Positions 1 to 9,000 of a stretch of DNA of 64,000 nt are shown here, piece by piece. Source of the DNA: Acetatifactor muris (GTDB lineage: Bacteria > Bacillota > Clostridia > Lachnospirales > Lachnospiraceae); NCBI RefSeq assembly GCF_024623325.1, contig NZ_JANJZD010000011.1:62001-126000 (forward strand). The letters are read 5' to 3'. Positions within the stretch are counted from its first letter, which is position 1. Every line of letters begins with the position of its first letter. The position numbers and the translations under genes were made by a program. The notes under the pieces were generated by a model, which ran no database searches, was not told the DNA's origin, and saw only the letters and a list, made by a program, of their open reading frames with translations.

Positions 1-71
1 TCTGCGTTTCAGAAAGGCTGAAGTATCATTCTGACCTGTCAGGCCCTTTCACAGGACAATCATACCATTTG

Positions 72-97
72 AAATATGACATCAGCCTGTCATATTT
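72..97. promoter_or_regulatory. Palindromic operator-like site (left copy)
   Basis: A perfect inverted repeat with 10-bp arms (AAATATGACA / TGTCATATTT) around a 6-bp spacer TCAGCC. It matches the site at 2473-2498 in its core (ATATGACA-TCAG-NN-TGTCATAT). It lies past the 3' end of the WYL regulator gene, so it probably belongs to a leftward promoter of a gene outside the window; a minus-strand TATGAT lies at 60-65. Inference: both sites are bound by the same regulator, most simply the WYL protein encoded between them. Confidence 0.6.
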
Positions 98-133
98 TCA
101 TAAATTCTAAAAACAGCTGCGACTCCCACCTTT

Positions 134-1084
134 TTATTCCGTTTCCCCATAGGATTCCGCCATCCGCCGAATCCGCCTGCCAATCTCCTCCCGCACCTGC
201 CGCGGCTCCAGCACTCTGGCCGCAGGTCCGAAAGACAATATAAGTCCATACACCCAGTCATCCATATAACATTTCATATGAATTTCAAAATCTCCGGAGG
301 GCAAAATGGTAATCTCATCCTCCTCAAATCTGTCATAGATTCGATAGGCTTCTCCCTTGTCAATCCACAGGGTGATTTCCAGCGGTATATCCTGTGAATC
401 CTGTTCCGAAACCATACTTTCCGACTGTACATTCTGCGATTGTGGTTCTGATGTCAGACTTTCCGACATTTTTCCATCTTTCCTGTCAAAAGTCTCCTCC
501 AGAACCCGGATACGTTTCATGCGCAGAACCTTGAACAGACGCTCGTCCTGCCTTGTCCGGCAAAATGCTTTCACATACCAGGTGTACTCTTTAAAAAGAA
601 GCTGCACCGGTTCCACGGTACGGCTTCTCATCTCTCCATGCCGGCCATAGTAGTCAAATGTCATCACATGCCGGCCCAGGATCGCCTTTTTGATCTGCAC
701 AAACAGGTCATTTCTTCTGCCGCTCCAGTCTGAAAAGTCAATGGCAACCCAGTTAACCGGCTCCATCCGGAAGAAATCTCCCAGACGCTTCAGAATCTCT
801 TCTTCTTCCTCCGCTCCGGTTTCCCGCAGACTCACAAGCGCCGCCAGAATCTGCTGCTGTTCTTCTTCAGAGACCAGCAGCTTATCCAGCACAAAGGTTT
901 CCATCAGACAGATTCCACCGTTTTTTCCCTTTCTGGCATAAACCGGGATGCCAGCCAGATTCAGGCTTTCCACATCCCGGTAAATCGTCCGCACGGACAC
1001 TTCAAACCGTTCCGCCAGCTCTCCCGCCGTAACTGTGCCCTTTTTCATTAAAACATAAATAATATTCAACAGTCGATATATCAT
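134..1084 (-). CDS. HTH/WYL-domain transcriptional regulator (YafY/DeoR-like)
   Basis: Likely a ligand-responsive DNA-binding regulator of 316 aa. The start is the ATG at 1084, where the helix-turn-helix begins (MIYRLLNIIYVLMKKG). An upstream in-frame ATG would run into the previous gene, whose stop lies one base away. Residues 1-60 form a DeoR-type winged HTH (TAGELAERF followed by SVRTIYRDV). A WYL-type core follows around TWYVKAFC, then a C-terminal WCX-like region. Odd feature: a Ser/Gln-rich, low-complexity stretch of about 30 residues splits the WYL and C-terminal parts. It is the last gene of a three-gene operon with tight spacing. The palindromes at 72-97 and 2473-2498 flank the operon and are candidate targets, which suggests autoregulation. 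The family assignment is firm; the ligand is unknown. Confidence 0.88.
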   Translation of the reverse strand: MIYRLLNIIYVLMKKGTVTAGELAERFEVSVRTIYRDVESLNLAGIPVYARKGKNGGICLMETFVLDKLLVSEEEQQQILAALVSLRETGAEEEEEILKRLGDFFRMEPVNWVAIDFSDWSGRRNDLFVQIKKAILGRHVMTFDYYGRHGEMRSRTVEPVQLLFKEYTWYVKAFCRTRQDERLFKVLRMKRIRVLEETFDRKDGKMSESLTSEPQSQNVQSESMVSEQDSQDIPLEITLWIDKGEAYRIYDRFEEDEITILPSGDFEIHMKCYMDDWVYGLILSFGPAARVLEPRQVREEIGRRIRRMAESYGETE

Positions 1085-1085
1085 T

Positions 1086-1910
1086 TTACAGCTCCTGACA
1101 GGAAGGGCAAAAATACACTGTGCCGCCCAGATAATTCGCCTTTTGAATGATACTGCCGCAGAAGGGACAGGGTTTTCCAACGGTGTTCTTGCTGAGCAGG
1201 GTCACATATTCCCCCTTTTTCCCGAATATATCTTTTTCCGTATCCCGTCCCCCGGCATCCGTCATCCTGGAGAGTGTCTCTGTCACTGTCTCGTAAAGCT
1301 GTTTCCACCTGCTCTCCGTAAGGTTCCCTACCTTTTTTCTGGGATGCAGCCCTGCCCTCAGCAGGATATCCTGAAGCACGCCGTTGCCCAGTCCCGGGAT
1401 CCGCTGCTGTGTGGCCAGAAAGGCTTTCGCAGACATGGTGCCGGTACTCTCTTCCCGCAGCTTCCGGAAGTACCCGTAATCAAAATCCTCTGTCACGGGA
1501 AGCGGCTTTTCTTTGGCTGCCAGATAATAGGGATTGTCATACTCCTTCGGCTTTACCAGAGACATGGAACCGTACATCTGCACGGTACACACCAGCGAAC
1601 TGCCGTCATCCAGCGTCAGCCTGATCTGGTACCGTTCCGGCAGCTTCTCTCCCGGCAGAAAGCACCGCAGATTAATGCCGTCTCCCATCACAAAACTGTA
1701 TTCCCCCAGACTGACTTCCAGCATGCTGCCGATGCCCATGCTCTCTCCAATGACACAGCCTGTCATTGTCTTCGCATAAAAATCCGGTTCTCCGGTATAC
1801 CAGGCAAAGGAATGCTTCGTATGCGCCGCCTCCGTATCAACGATTTTCCTGCCTCGAAATCTCTGGTTCATCTGTTTCGCAAGATTTAAACTTTCAGGTA
1901 TCTCCAACAT
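1086..1910 (-). CDS. Fpg/Nei-family DNA glycosylase-like protein lacking the N-terminal proline
   Basis: 274 aa with the layout of formamidopyrimidine-DNA glycosylase / endonuclease VIII: an N-terminal beta-sandwich, a helix-two-turn-helix region with PGLGNGVLQDILLRAGLHP, and a C-terminal zinc finger CPFCG...CPSCQ. The start is fixed by GAGGAAAAGG just upstream. Family members cut damaged bases using proline 2 (MPELPE) as nucleophile. Here the N-terminus is MLEIPE, so residue 2 is Leu while Glu3 is kept. The zinc-finger arginine seen in GRSTxYC of typical members also appears replaced (GGTVYFC). It may be a DNA-binding or altered-chemistry member rather than a classical bifunctional glycosylase. 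It lies 14 bp after the GyrI-like gene and 1 bp before the WYL regulator. Confidence 0.85.
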   Translation of the reverse strand: MLEIPESLNLAKQMNQRFRGRKIVDTEAAHTKHSFAWYTGEPDFYAKTMTGCVIGESMGIGSMLEVSLGEYSFVMGDGINLRCFLPGEKLPERYQIRLTLDDGSSLVCTVQMYGSMSLVKPKEYDNPYYLAAKEKPLPVTEDFDYGYFRKLREESTGTMSAKAFLATQQRIPGLGNGVLQDILLRAGLHPRKKVGNLTESRWKQLYETVTETLSRMTDAGGRDTEKDIFGKKGEYVTLLSKNTVGKPCPFCGSIIQKANYLGGTVYFCPSCQEL

Positions 1911-1924
1911 GGCCTTTTCCTCAT

Positions 1925-2419
1925 TTATTCTTCCGAGATCTCAATCGAGATCGCATAGTCTAAAATCACGTTTCCTGCTTCATCCGGTGTCGTAAATTCC
2001 GGACAGCGATACCTTTCCAAGCACCAGTCATCTTCTTTCCGTTTCCAGTCATGTGCTTTCAGCTCTTCCAGACACATATTGTGTGTATCCATGGTATAAA
2101 AATCACTGCTGTTCTCCTGATCGTACAGACAGCACACTGCATATTCCATCGGTTCGATGTCAACAGATTCAAATCCCTCCGGAACTTCCGTATTCACCGG
2201 AAAAAGCATGCCAATCCACCGCTCCGGCATTCCATCCACTATATGTACCCCGCCAATATAAGCATCCCCGTTAAACGGAAGACATGGATTTTGTTCCAGT
2301 GTGGTAAACCAGTCGTTCTCCCACCATTCTCCCCAATTTGCAGCGCCTTGATACTTTTTGCCGATCAATCGTGCTGCCGGACAGCTTTCTCTCCTTATCG
2401 CTTTCACCATAATCGCCAT
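1925..2419 (-). CDS. GyrI-like small-molecule-binding domain protein
   Basis: First gene of the three-gene operon. I chose the ATG at 2419 because GGAGGAG lies 6 bases upstream; an ATG at 2443 has only a weak site. About 164 aa, starting MAIMVKAIRRESCPAAR and continuing through a Trp- and Gly-rich segment (GGVHIVDGMPERWIGM). This resembles the GyrI-like / AraC effector-binding fold, which binds hydrophobic or cationic small molecules and occurs alone or fused to regulators. No DNA-binding domain is present. Co-transcription with a WYL regulator and an Fpg-like protein suggests a role in sensing or sequestering a toxic compound; this is inference. Confidence 0.72.
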   Translation of the reverse strand: MAIMVKAIRRESCPAARLIGKKYQGAANWGEWWENDWFTTLEQNPCLPFNGDAYIGGVHIVDGMPERWIGMLFPVNTEVPEGFESVDIEPMEYAVCCLYDQENSSDFYTMDTHNMCLEELKAHDWKRKEDDWCLERYRCPEFTTPDEAGNVILDYAISIEISEE

Positions 2420-2454
2420 CTTGTACTCCTCCATAATTTTCATTTCCCGGAATA

Positions 2455-2498
2455 ATTATAAGATATCATGTTGAATATGACATCAGTATGTCATATTC
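2455..2498 (-). promoter_or_regulatory. Promoter and operator of the GyrI-like/Fpg-like/WYL operon
   Basis: A minus-strand -10 TATAAT occupies 2455-2460. Seventeen bases upstream, the -35 position (2478-2483, ATGTCA on the minus strand) falls inside a perfect palindrome at 2473-2498 (GAATATGACA-TCAGTA-TGTCATATTC). A protein bound there would block the -35 element, as expected for repression. The second copy is at 72-97. Confidence 0.62.
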
Positions 2499-2524
2499 TG
2501 AATCCGGCAGGAAAACCGTCACTG

Positions 2525-3280
2525 TCAGTCCTTTAAGTCCAGCTCCACCGGACAGTGATCCGAGCCCATGACACCGGGATGAATCCTGGCATCCTGCAGA
2601 TTACCTTTCAGAGCCTCCGAGGTCACAAAATAATCAATACGCCACCCAACGTTCTTCGCTCTGGCCTGGCCCATATAGGACCACCAGGAATAGGCATCCT
2701 TCAAATCCGGATAGAAATGTCGGAATGTATCTACAAATCCGTTTTCCAGCACTCTGCCGAAGCACTTCCGCTCCTCGTCGGTAAAGCCGGCATTGTGCCG
2801 ATTGGTCTTCGGATTCTTCAGGTCGATTTCCTGATGAGCCACATTCAGATCTCCGCAGTAAATCACCGGTTTGGTCTCTTCCAGCTTTTTCAGGTACTTC
2901 AGAAACGCCTCTTCCCACTGCATCCGGTAGTCCAGTCTTGTGAGTTCTCTCTGGGAGTTCGGCACATAGACTGTTATACAGTAAAATTTCTCATATTCCG
3001 CCGTAATCACGCGGCCCTCGTGGTCATGCTCCTCCACACCGATGCCATAAGTCACCTTCACGGGCTCCTTTTTGGAAAACAGAGCTGTGCCCGAATACCC
3101 TTTTTTCTCCGCATAGTTCCAGTACTGATGATAGCCCGGCAATTCCAGATCCAGCTGCCCCGCCTGCATCTTTGTCTCCTGCACACAGAAGATGTCAGCA
3201 TCCGCCTCCCGGAAAAAATCCATAAATCCTTTCTGCATGCAGGCCCGCAGTCCATTTACATTCCATGAAATCAGCTTCAT
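2525..3280 (-). CDS. Exodeoxyribonuclease III (ExoA/Xth family)
   Basis: 251 aa from the ATG at 3280, preceded by GAGGAAAAT. An AP endonuclease / 3'-5' exonuclease of base excision repair with the endonuclease-exonuclease-phosphatase fold. Family signatures are [11 protein letters not shown] at the N-terminus, the metal-binding Glu in [22 protein letters not shown] in the middle, and GWRIDYF followed by [11 protein letters not shown] at the C-terminus, which carries the catalytic Asp-His pair. Full length for the family. It is single in its context; the neighbouring operon also encodes a DNA-glycosylase-like protein, but there is no sign of co-transcription. Confidence 0.96.
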   Translation of the reverse strand: MKLISWNVNGLRACMQKGFMDFFREADADIFCVQETKMQAGQLDLELPGYHQYWNYAEKKGYSGTALFSKKEPVKVTYGIGVEEHDHEGRVITAEYEKFYCITVYVPNSQRELTRLDYRMQWEEAFLKYLKKLEETKPVIYCGDLNVAHQEIDLKNPKTNRHNAGFTDEERKCFGRVLENGFVDTFRHFYPDLKDAYSWWSYMGQARAKNVGWRIDYFVTSEALKGNLQDARIHPGVMGSDHCPVELDLKD

Positions 3281-3534
3281 ATTTTCCTCATTTCCGCGCC
3301 CTGTCCCGGGCACTGTCTTCTGAACTTAGTCTTTCTGTCACTTTTTCTGCGCCAAAGCAATGATCGTTTGTATCGTACCATAAAATACCCTGTCCTGCAA
3401 GGCAGGGGGCATATTCGAACTATATCTGTATACTCAAAAGAGCTTCTGATGCACTGCACCGAAGCTCCTGCCTGATAGCATGATTCCCTGTAATGTCCCA
3501 AACTTTCATACTTAATGCCACTGGCTTTATGGGA

Positions 3535-4437
3535 TTACTGATGAATCCCTTTTTCAATGATGCCAAAGCCCAGCGGATAAGGGCCCGTATGCACGCTGAT
3601 GGTGGCGCCTATCTGAAAAATGGGAATTTCCTTTATGTCTATCCCTCTGCCGTGCAATATCTCCAGCGTGTGCGCACGGAAGGCTTCCGCTTCCTGGTAA
3701 TCATATCCGTATCCGATGGCTATACTGTAACAGTCCGCATCCAGTCCCTCTGCGAGATACTCCAGCAGAAGCTCCAGCGCTTTTTCCGTGGTACGCTTTC
3801 TGCCCCTTCCGATGCCGGAGGGGAAAATCTCCCCTTCCTTCAGGGTAATCACCGGTCGAATCCCCAGCACGCTGCCGGCCACTGCCGTCACTTTTCCAAT
3901 GCGGCCGCCATGCTTCAGATACTCCATATCTCCCACCGTGAAGAATATCCTTCCGGTACTCTTGATCTCTTCCAGACGCTTCACAGTGTCTGCATAACTC
4001 ATACCGCTGTCCCGAAGAGCCGCCGCCTCCAGCACATACAGCCCCTGCAATACGGTATTGATGCAGGAGTCGATGACTGTAATCTCCGCGTCCGGATACT
4101 CCTCCAGCACCAGAGCTTTCGCATTCAGCGCAGACTGCATGGAGCCGCTGAACTTTGTGGTAATACAGATACAGATGACAGGAATGCCTTCCTTTGCATA
4201 AGGAAAAAATGCTTCCGCATAGTCCTGTGCAGAGGGCATGGAGGATTTCGGGTAGACCCCCTTGCGTTCAACCATCTGCTGATAGAAATCTCTGATTCCG
4301 ATTTCCACACCTTCCTTTAAATAATGCTCATCGTCAAAAGAAACATAAAAAGGCACCACTGTGATATCTTTTTCCTTCGCAAGTGCTTCCGCTAAATCAC
4401 AGGAACCGTCACTGATAATATGATATGCTTCGCTCAT
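3535..4437 (-). CDS. DegV family fatty-acid-binding protein
   Basis: About 300 aa. The start is the ATG at 4437, with GAAGGTGG about 8 bases upstream. The N-terminus AYHIISDGSCDL is the usual DegV opening, and TTKFSGSMQSA, VIDSCINTVLQG and GIRPVITLKEGEI are typical DegV_N and DegV_C segments. DegV proteins bind a fatty acid between two lobes; in Gram-positive bacteria some act as FakB subunits that present exogenous fatty acids to FakA kinase. No fakA is in the window, so the partner would be elsewhere. Apparently monocistronic. Confidence 0.9.
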   Translation of the reverse strand: MSEAYHIISDGSCDLAEALAKEKDITVVPFYVSFDDEHYLKEGVEIGIRDFYQQMVERKGVYPKSSMPSAQDYAEAFFPYAKEGIPVICICITTKFSGSMQSALNAKALVLEEYPDAEITVIDSCINTVLQGLYVLEAAALRDSGMSYADTVKRLEEIKSTGRIFFTVGDMEYLKHGGRIGKVTAVAGSVLGIRPVITLKEGEIFPSGIGRGRKRTTEKALELLLEYLAEGLDADCYSIAIGYGYDYQEAEAFRAHTLEILHGRGIDIKEIPIFQIGATISVHTGPYPLGFGIIEKGIHQ

Positions 4438-4692
4438 AATGCAACCACCTTCTGTCAATGTTTGTCTGTACTGTATAGGATACCACTTATCACGAAAAAT
4501 AGCAATAGGGTTTGTTTTTATCTATCGCATTTTGTAGTATCTATTTCTTTTTAATGTGGTTATCTTAACTACTTGTCGCCATTTCCTGATTTTATAAATC
4601 TTTTGTCCTCATTGATTTTGCGAGGCACAGGTTTGTGTCAGCTCCCCCCGTATTGTTTTGTCAGCAAAATTTCTACTCTTCGGTTAAATTTA

Positions 4693-4721
4693 TAGACCCT
4701 TTGCCCCCTGTCTGCTATAAT
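4693..4721 (+). promoter_or_regulatory. Promoter of the aldose-1-epimerase-like gene
   Basis: TAGACC, 17 bases, then TATAAT at 4716-4721, about 75 bp before the start codon at 4798. The rest of the 360-bp divergent gap 4438-4797 is AT-rich and shows no gene. Confidence 0.6.
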
Positions 4722-4797
4722 GAAATCGTTCGGCGGTCCGTCCGAACTGTTACAATATAATAAATTTTACAAATCTCAGGAAAGGTATGGACATTTT

Positions 4798-5601
4798 ATG
4801 AAGATTACAATCAAGAGCCAGGATGCCGTCGTCACCTGTCAGACTCACGGTGCCGAATTGCTGTCCTATCAGACGGCAGCCGGAAAAGAATATTTATGGC
4901 AGAAGGATCCTGCCTATTGGGCCAAAACTTCGCCGGTTCTGTTCCCCTATATCGGGCCGGTGCCTGACAGGGTGTTTATTAACGATATTGCGTATAGCAT
5001 CCCCCGCCATGGTTTCATAAAGGATGCGGAATTTGAAGTGCTGGAGCAGGGGGCGGACTATGTGGTCCTGGCCGCCCATTCCGACGATTTCACCCTCTCC
5101 GTCTACCCGTATCCTTTTACCTTCACAGTGACTTTCCGTCTGGAAGGTTCTGCCCTGGAAGTCACTTATGGAGTCTGCAATCAGGGAACACAGGAAATGC
5201 CTTTTCTGGTGGGTGGGCATCCGGGCTTCTTCTGTCCCATGGAAACCGGAGAACGCTTCGATGACTATCTGCTCCGTTTTGCAGATGAAGCCACGCCCGA
5301 TTTACATCTGACTTATTCCATATTTGACAACGATGCGATTCTATATGAAAATCTGACACAGCGCTCCGTGAAGCTGATTCATCGCAGGACAGAACGAGGA
5401 CTGCAGTTTGATTTCCCGGATTACCCCAGCATTGCTTTCTGGACCCCGGTGAAGAAGAATGCGCCATTTCTCTGCCTGGAGCCCTGGTGCGGCGGAACCA
5501 TGGACCAGGTATCCGACACCAATCTGCCGGAGAAAAAATATGTCCAATACCTGCCTGCGGGGGAATCCAGAGATTACCGCTTCTCCTTCAGTCCCTGCTG
5601 A
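4798..5601 (+). CDS. Aldose 1-epimerase family protein
   Basis: 267 aa; the start is the ATG at 4798 (MKITIKSQDAVV), with AGGAAAGG about 12 bases upstream. It has the galactose-mutarotase beta-sandwich signatures: GAELLSYQ near the start, PVLFPYIGPVPD, then PRHGF with the first catalytic-type His, GGHPGFFCP with the second, and a C-terminal LEPWCG. This pattern fits the LacX/YihR-like branch of mutarotases, which interconvert sugar anomers. Sugar-processing genes follow about 1 kb downstream, but this gene is separated from them by the convergent AraC gene. The substrate is not readable from sequence. Confidence 0.88.
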   Translation: MKITIKSQDAVVTCQTHGAELLSYQTAAGKEYLWQKDPAYWAKTSPVLFPYIGPVPDRVFINDIAYSIPRHGFIKDAEFEVLEQGADYVVLAAHSDDFTLSVYPYPFTFTVTFRLEGSALEVTYGVCNQGTQEMPFLVGGHPGFFCPMETGERFDDYLLRFADEATPDLHLTYSIFDNDAILYENLTQRSVKLIHRRTERGLQFDFPDYPSIAFWTPVKKNAPFLCLEPWCGGTMDQVSDTNLPEKKYVQYLPAGESRDYRFSFSPC

Positions 5602-5661
5602 GCCTGGAAGCGTTTGTTCTCTTTTTCAGGCCCGAACCGCTGCCGGACATTCCGGGCTTCC

Positions 5662-6555
5662 TCACAAATGCAGGGCTGCTTTTCTATATTCCCCGGGAGT
5701 CAGGCCCACCAGCCGCTTAAAGACCTGGTTGAAAAATTTTGTATCCTCATAGCCTGCCTCCCGGGCAATAGACTGTATGGACTGATTGCTGCCCGCCAGC
5801 ATCCCGCAGCATTTCTCCACACGGATTTTCTGAAGGTAGTCCAATGCCGTCATGCCGGTCTCCTGCCGGAACCGTCGGCTGACATAAGGCAGGCTGTAAT
5901 GAAATTTCCCGCAAAAGGACTGCAGCACCGCCCGCTGCTCGTAATGTGCTTCCAGATAATTTATCACCTCAAAAATCACATCACTTTTCGCCGTATTTCT
6001 CAGCTGCCCCGCAATGTCCTTCTCCCCCTGCGTTCCCACCGCCTGACGCATGGTCAGAATCAGGATCTCCAGCAGTCTCCCTCGAAAAATCTCCCTGTAG
6101 CCTGTATGTCTCTGAATATATTCTTCTCTCATTCCTTCCAGAAGCAACAGCACCCTGCCATCCCTGTCATGAAAAATCCGATTGGCCGGAGTCTCTCCGA
6201 AGTACTGCCTGTGGTACCGGATCAGGCACACCCGCATAAGCTCGTCAAATGACCTGCATCCCGCCATGGTACTGTCAATTACCTCCGCGAAGAACAGGCA
6301 GTTCAGCAAAGTGAATTCTCTGCAGTTCTGATAGCTGTGACTGCTTCCGCAGTCAATAATAAAATAGTCCCCCCTGCCTACCCTTTCCGTAACACCCTCC
6401 AGTGTCTGCTCGGCAGTCCCGTCAATCACATAGGCCAGCTCAAAGCAATTATGGTCATGGGAGGTAACATCTTCCTGCGCAAAAGGCTTGATGACCAGCC
6501 TGTCCTCCGGCTCGTCGGCAATTCCCTGCAAAGATATGGTGTGAAGCTTTCCCAT
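5662..6555 (-). CDS. AraC family transcriptional regulator
   Basis: 297 aa from the ATG at 6555, preceded by GGGGAGGAG. The N-terminal cupin-like domain contains SHDHNCFELAYV and GRGDYFIIDCGSSHSY, typical of sugar-sensing AraC regulators. The C-terminal ~100 residues carry two HTH motifs (FCGKFHYSLPYVSRRFRQET and IARE...FNQVFKRLVGLTPGEYR). It is divergent from the GH78 rhamnosidase gene with about 180 bp between start codons, so it probably controls that gene in response to rhamnose or a rhamnoside. The target is inferred from position only. Confidence 0.93.
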   Translation of the reverse strand: MGKLHTISLQGIADEPEDRLVIKPFAQEDVTSHDHNCFELAYVIDGTAEQTLEGVTERVGRGDYFIIDCGSSHSYQNCREFTLLNCLFFAEVIDSTMAGCRSFDELMRVCLIRYHRQYFGETPANRIFHDRDGRVLLLLEGMREEYIQRHTGYREIFRGRLLEILILTMRQAVGTQGEKDIAGQLRNTAKSDVIFEVINYLEAHYEQRAVLQSFCGKFHYSLPYVSRRFRQETGMTALDYLQKIRVEKCCGMLAGSNQSIQSIAREAGYEDTKFFNQVFKRLVGLTPGEYRKAALHL

Positions 6556-6735
6556 ATTCTCCTCCCCTTTTCCCTTCTTCATACCATTTCCACTCATTTT
6601 CCCACAGGTTAAAAATACACCGTTTTTCAGACAAAAACAAGTCTTTTTTGTCATCCTCTTATCTGATACAGTGGTAATATCAGGACAATTTGTGCCGTTT
6701 GCGCACCGATTAAATATAGTAGGAGGTACTTAAAA

Positions 6736-8910
6736 ATGAAATGGACCAATGCGACCTGGATTAAACCTGCCGTGGACACCGGCGACATAGCCCCTGTGTT
6801 CGGCAAAAGCTTCACACTGTCAGGAGAAATCCGTGAAGCCACACTTTCACTCACGGCTCTTGGTGTCTACGAGGCAGAGCTGAACGGAAAAAGGGCAGGG
6901 GAATTTATCCTTGCCCCCGGCTGGACCAGCTATTACAGCCGCCTGCAGTACCAGGAGTACGATGTGACCGGTCTCCTGGAAAAAGATAACGCACTGACCG
7001 TCACTGTGGGAAAAGGCTGGTACCGCAGCCGTATGCCCGGCTGGCAGGGTTCTAAGTGGCAGGATGGCCTGCGCGGCAATCCCTCCGGATTACTGGCCCG
7101 GCTGACCCTCACCTATCAGGACGGCCGTCAGGAAATCATATCCACCGATGAAAGCTGGAAAGTTTCCGAGAGCAGAGTTCGTTTCTCCGAGATTTATGAC
7201 GGAGAAATCTATGACGCCGCTTTTGAACCAGTTCTCAACGGCGATGTCCTGGTCTTTGAAGGCCCCTCTGACACACTGATTCCACAGCAGGGAGAAGAAA
7301 TCAAAGAACAGGAACGCATAGCCGGTGCCCGCATGTTCACCACGCCAAAGGGAGAGACCGTTATCGACTTCGGCCAGAACATCACCGGCTATGTGGAAGC
7401 CACACTGGAAGGCCGCGTCGGTGAAGTCCTGGATCTGTCTTTCGCCGAGGTCATGGATAAAGAGGGGAATTTCTATACGGCCAATTACCGCAGCGCCAAA
7501 GCGCAGTACCATTATACCTGTACAGACGGTCTGCAGACTTACAAGCCAAAGCTGACCTTCTGGGGCTTCCGCTACATTCGGGTCAACCAGTTCCCCGGAG
7601 GTGTGGAAAAAGCCGTTCCCGCGCAGTTTACCGCCATCGCCCTGCATTCCGATATGAGGCGGACCGGCTTCTTAAGCAGCTCCAGCCCTGAGCTGAACCG
7701 CCTTTTCGACAATATTATCTGGGGCCAGAAAGGCAATTTTGTAGATGTGCCCACAGACTGTCCTCAGCGCGACGAACGCCTGGGCTGGACAGGAGATGCA
7801 CAGGTATTCGTCCGGACCGCCTGTCTGAATTATGATGCGGAGAAATTCTTCGCCAAATGGCTGGCCGACATGGCTGCAGATCAGCATGAGGATGGTTATG
7901 TGGGACATGTGATTCCCGACATGCTGCAGAATCCTCACGCCAGCGCGGCATGGGGAGACGCCGCTGTCATCTGTCCCTGGGAGGTTTACAGAGCTTATGG
8001 CAACAGCAGCATTCTGGAAAATCAGTTTGAATGTATGCATAAGTGGGTAGATCACATTACCGCCGCCACCACGACACCGAACCTGTGGACCGGCGGCACC
8101 CATTACGGTGACTGGCTGGGGCTGGACGCACCTTCCGGAAGCTACAAAGGCTCCAGTGACGAGACCTTCATCGCCTCTGCCTTCTATGCCCACTCCACTT
8201 CCCTTGTAATCAGGGCAGGAAAAGTTCTCGGCTTAGATGTATCCTCCTACGAGGCTCTTTATGACCGTATTGTCGCCGCCTTCCGGGAAACCTGGCCTGC
8301 GTATAAGACACAGACAGAATGCGTGCTGGCAGCCCACTTCCGTCTGGCACCTGACTGTCAGGCTGCCGCAGATCAGCTGGCCCGGATGATCACAGACTGC
8401 GGCACAAAACTTCAGACAGGTTTTGTAGGCACACCTTACCTGCTTCACGTTCTCAGCGATTACGGGTATGCTGAGCTTGCATATTCTCTGCTGCTGCGTG
8501 AGAAATATCCCTCCTGGCTCTACCCTGTGACCAAAGGCGCCACAACCATCTGGGAACACTGGGACGGTATCATGGAAGACGGTGACTTCTGGAGTGCCGA
8601 CATGAATTCTTACAACCATTATGCCTATGGTTCCGTGGCAGACTGGGTATACGGTGTGGCCGCCGGCATCACGCCTGTGGAGAGCGCCCCCGGGTATGCC
8701 AGAGTACGGATTGCTCCCGTTCCGGACACACGTCTGGACTGGCTGAAAGCTTCCCTGAATACCAGACACGGGCTGGTGCGCTCCGAATGGAAAAAATCGG
8801 ATGGCATGTGGCGCTTTGAAATCACCACGCCGGTGGATGCGGAAATCGTAATCGGCGGTACCCTTCATCAGGTAACACCCGGAACTTATTATTTCTATCA
8901 TAACTTTTAA
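6736..8910 (+). CDS. Alpha-L-rhamnosidase (GH78)
   Basis: 724 aa, start fixed by AGGAGG 10 bases upstream. It has an N-terminal beta-sandwich (~20-180), a second beta domain (~195-305), an (alpha/alpha)6 catalytic barrel (~310-640) and a C-terminal beta domain. Active-site segments of the family are visible: DCPQRDERLGWTGDA at 341-355 and TTIWEHWDG at 603-611 with a conserved Glu607, then SYNHYAYGSVADW. There is no signal peptide, so the enzyme should act in the cytoplasm on short imported rhamnosides released from plant pectin or flavonoid glycosides. Probably regulated by the divergent AraC protein. It is shorter than many GH78 enzymes, apparently lacking extra N-terminal domains. Confidence 0.95.
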   Translation: MKWTNATWIKPAVDTGDIAPVFGKSFTLSGEIREATLSLTALGVYEAELNGKRAGEFILAPGWTSYYSRLQYQEYDVTGLLEKDNALTVTVGKGWYRSRMPGWQGSKWQDGLRGNPSGLLARLTLTYQDGRQEIISTDESWKVSESRVRFSEIYDGEIYDAAFEPVLNGDVLVFEGPSDTLIPQQGEEIKEQERIAGARMFTTPKGETVIDFGQNITGYVEATLEGRVGEVLDLSFAEVMDKEGNFYTANYRSAKAQYHYTCTDGLQTYKPKLTFWGFRYIRVNQFPGGVEKAVPAQFTAIALHSDMRRTGFLSSSSPELNRLFDNIIWGQKGNFVDVPTDCPQRDERLGWTGDAQVFVRTACLNYDAEKFFAKWLADMAADQHEDGYVGHVIPDMLQNPHASAAWGDAAVICPWEVYRAYGNSSILENQFECMHKWVDHITAATTTPNLWTGGTHYGDWLGLDAPSGSYKGSSDETFIASAFYAHSTSLVIRAGKVLGLDVSSYEALYDRIVAAFRETWPAYKTQTECVLAAHFRLAPDCQAAADQLARMITDCGTKLQTGFVGTPYLLHVLSDYGYAELAYSLLLREKYPSWLYPVTKGATTIWEHWDGIMEDGDFWSADMNSYNHYAYGSVADWVYGVAAGITPVESAPGYARVRIAPVPDTRLDWLKASLNTRHGLVRSEWKKSDGMWRFEITTPVDAEIVIGGTLHQVTPGTYYFYHNF

Positions 8911-8945
8911 ATAACAGAAATTCTGTGAAAAGCAGTCCTGAAACA

Positions 8946-8974
8946 GAACCGGGAATCGCGCGGATTCCCGGTTC
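8946..8974. terminator. Hairpin between the convergent GH78 and tyrS genes
   Basis: Perfect 12-bp arms (GAACCGGGAATC / GATTCCCGGTTC) with a 5-base loop, located between the stop codons of two convergent genes. There is no long U-run on either strand, so termination strength is uncertain. Confidence 0.6.
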
Positions 8975-9000
8975 TTCAGGTTCATCACACCCATCACCCA

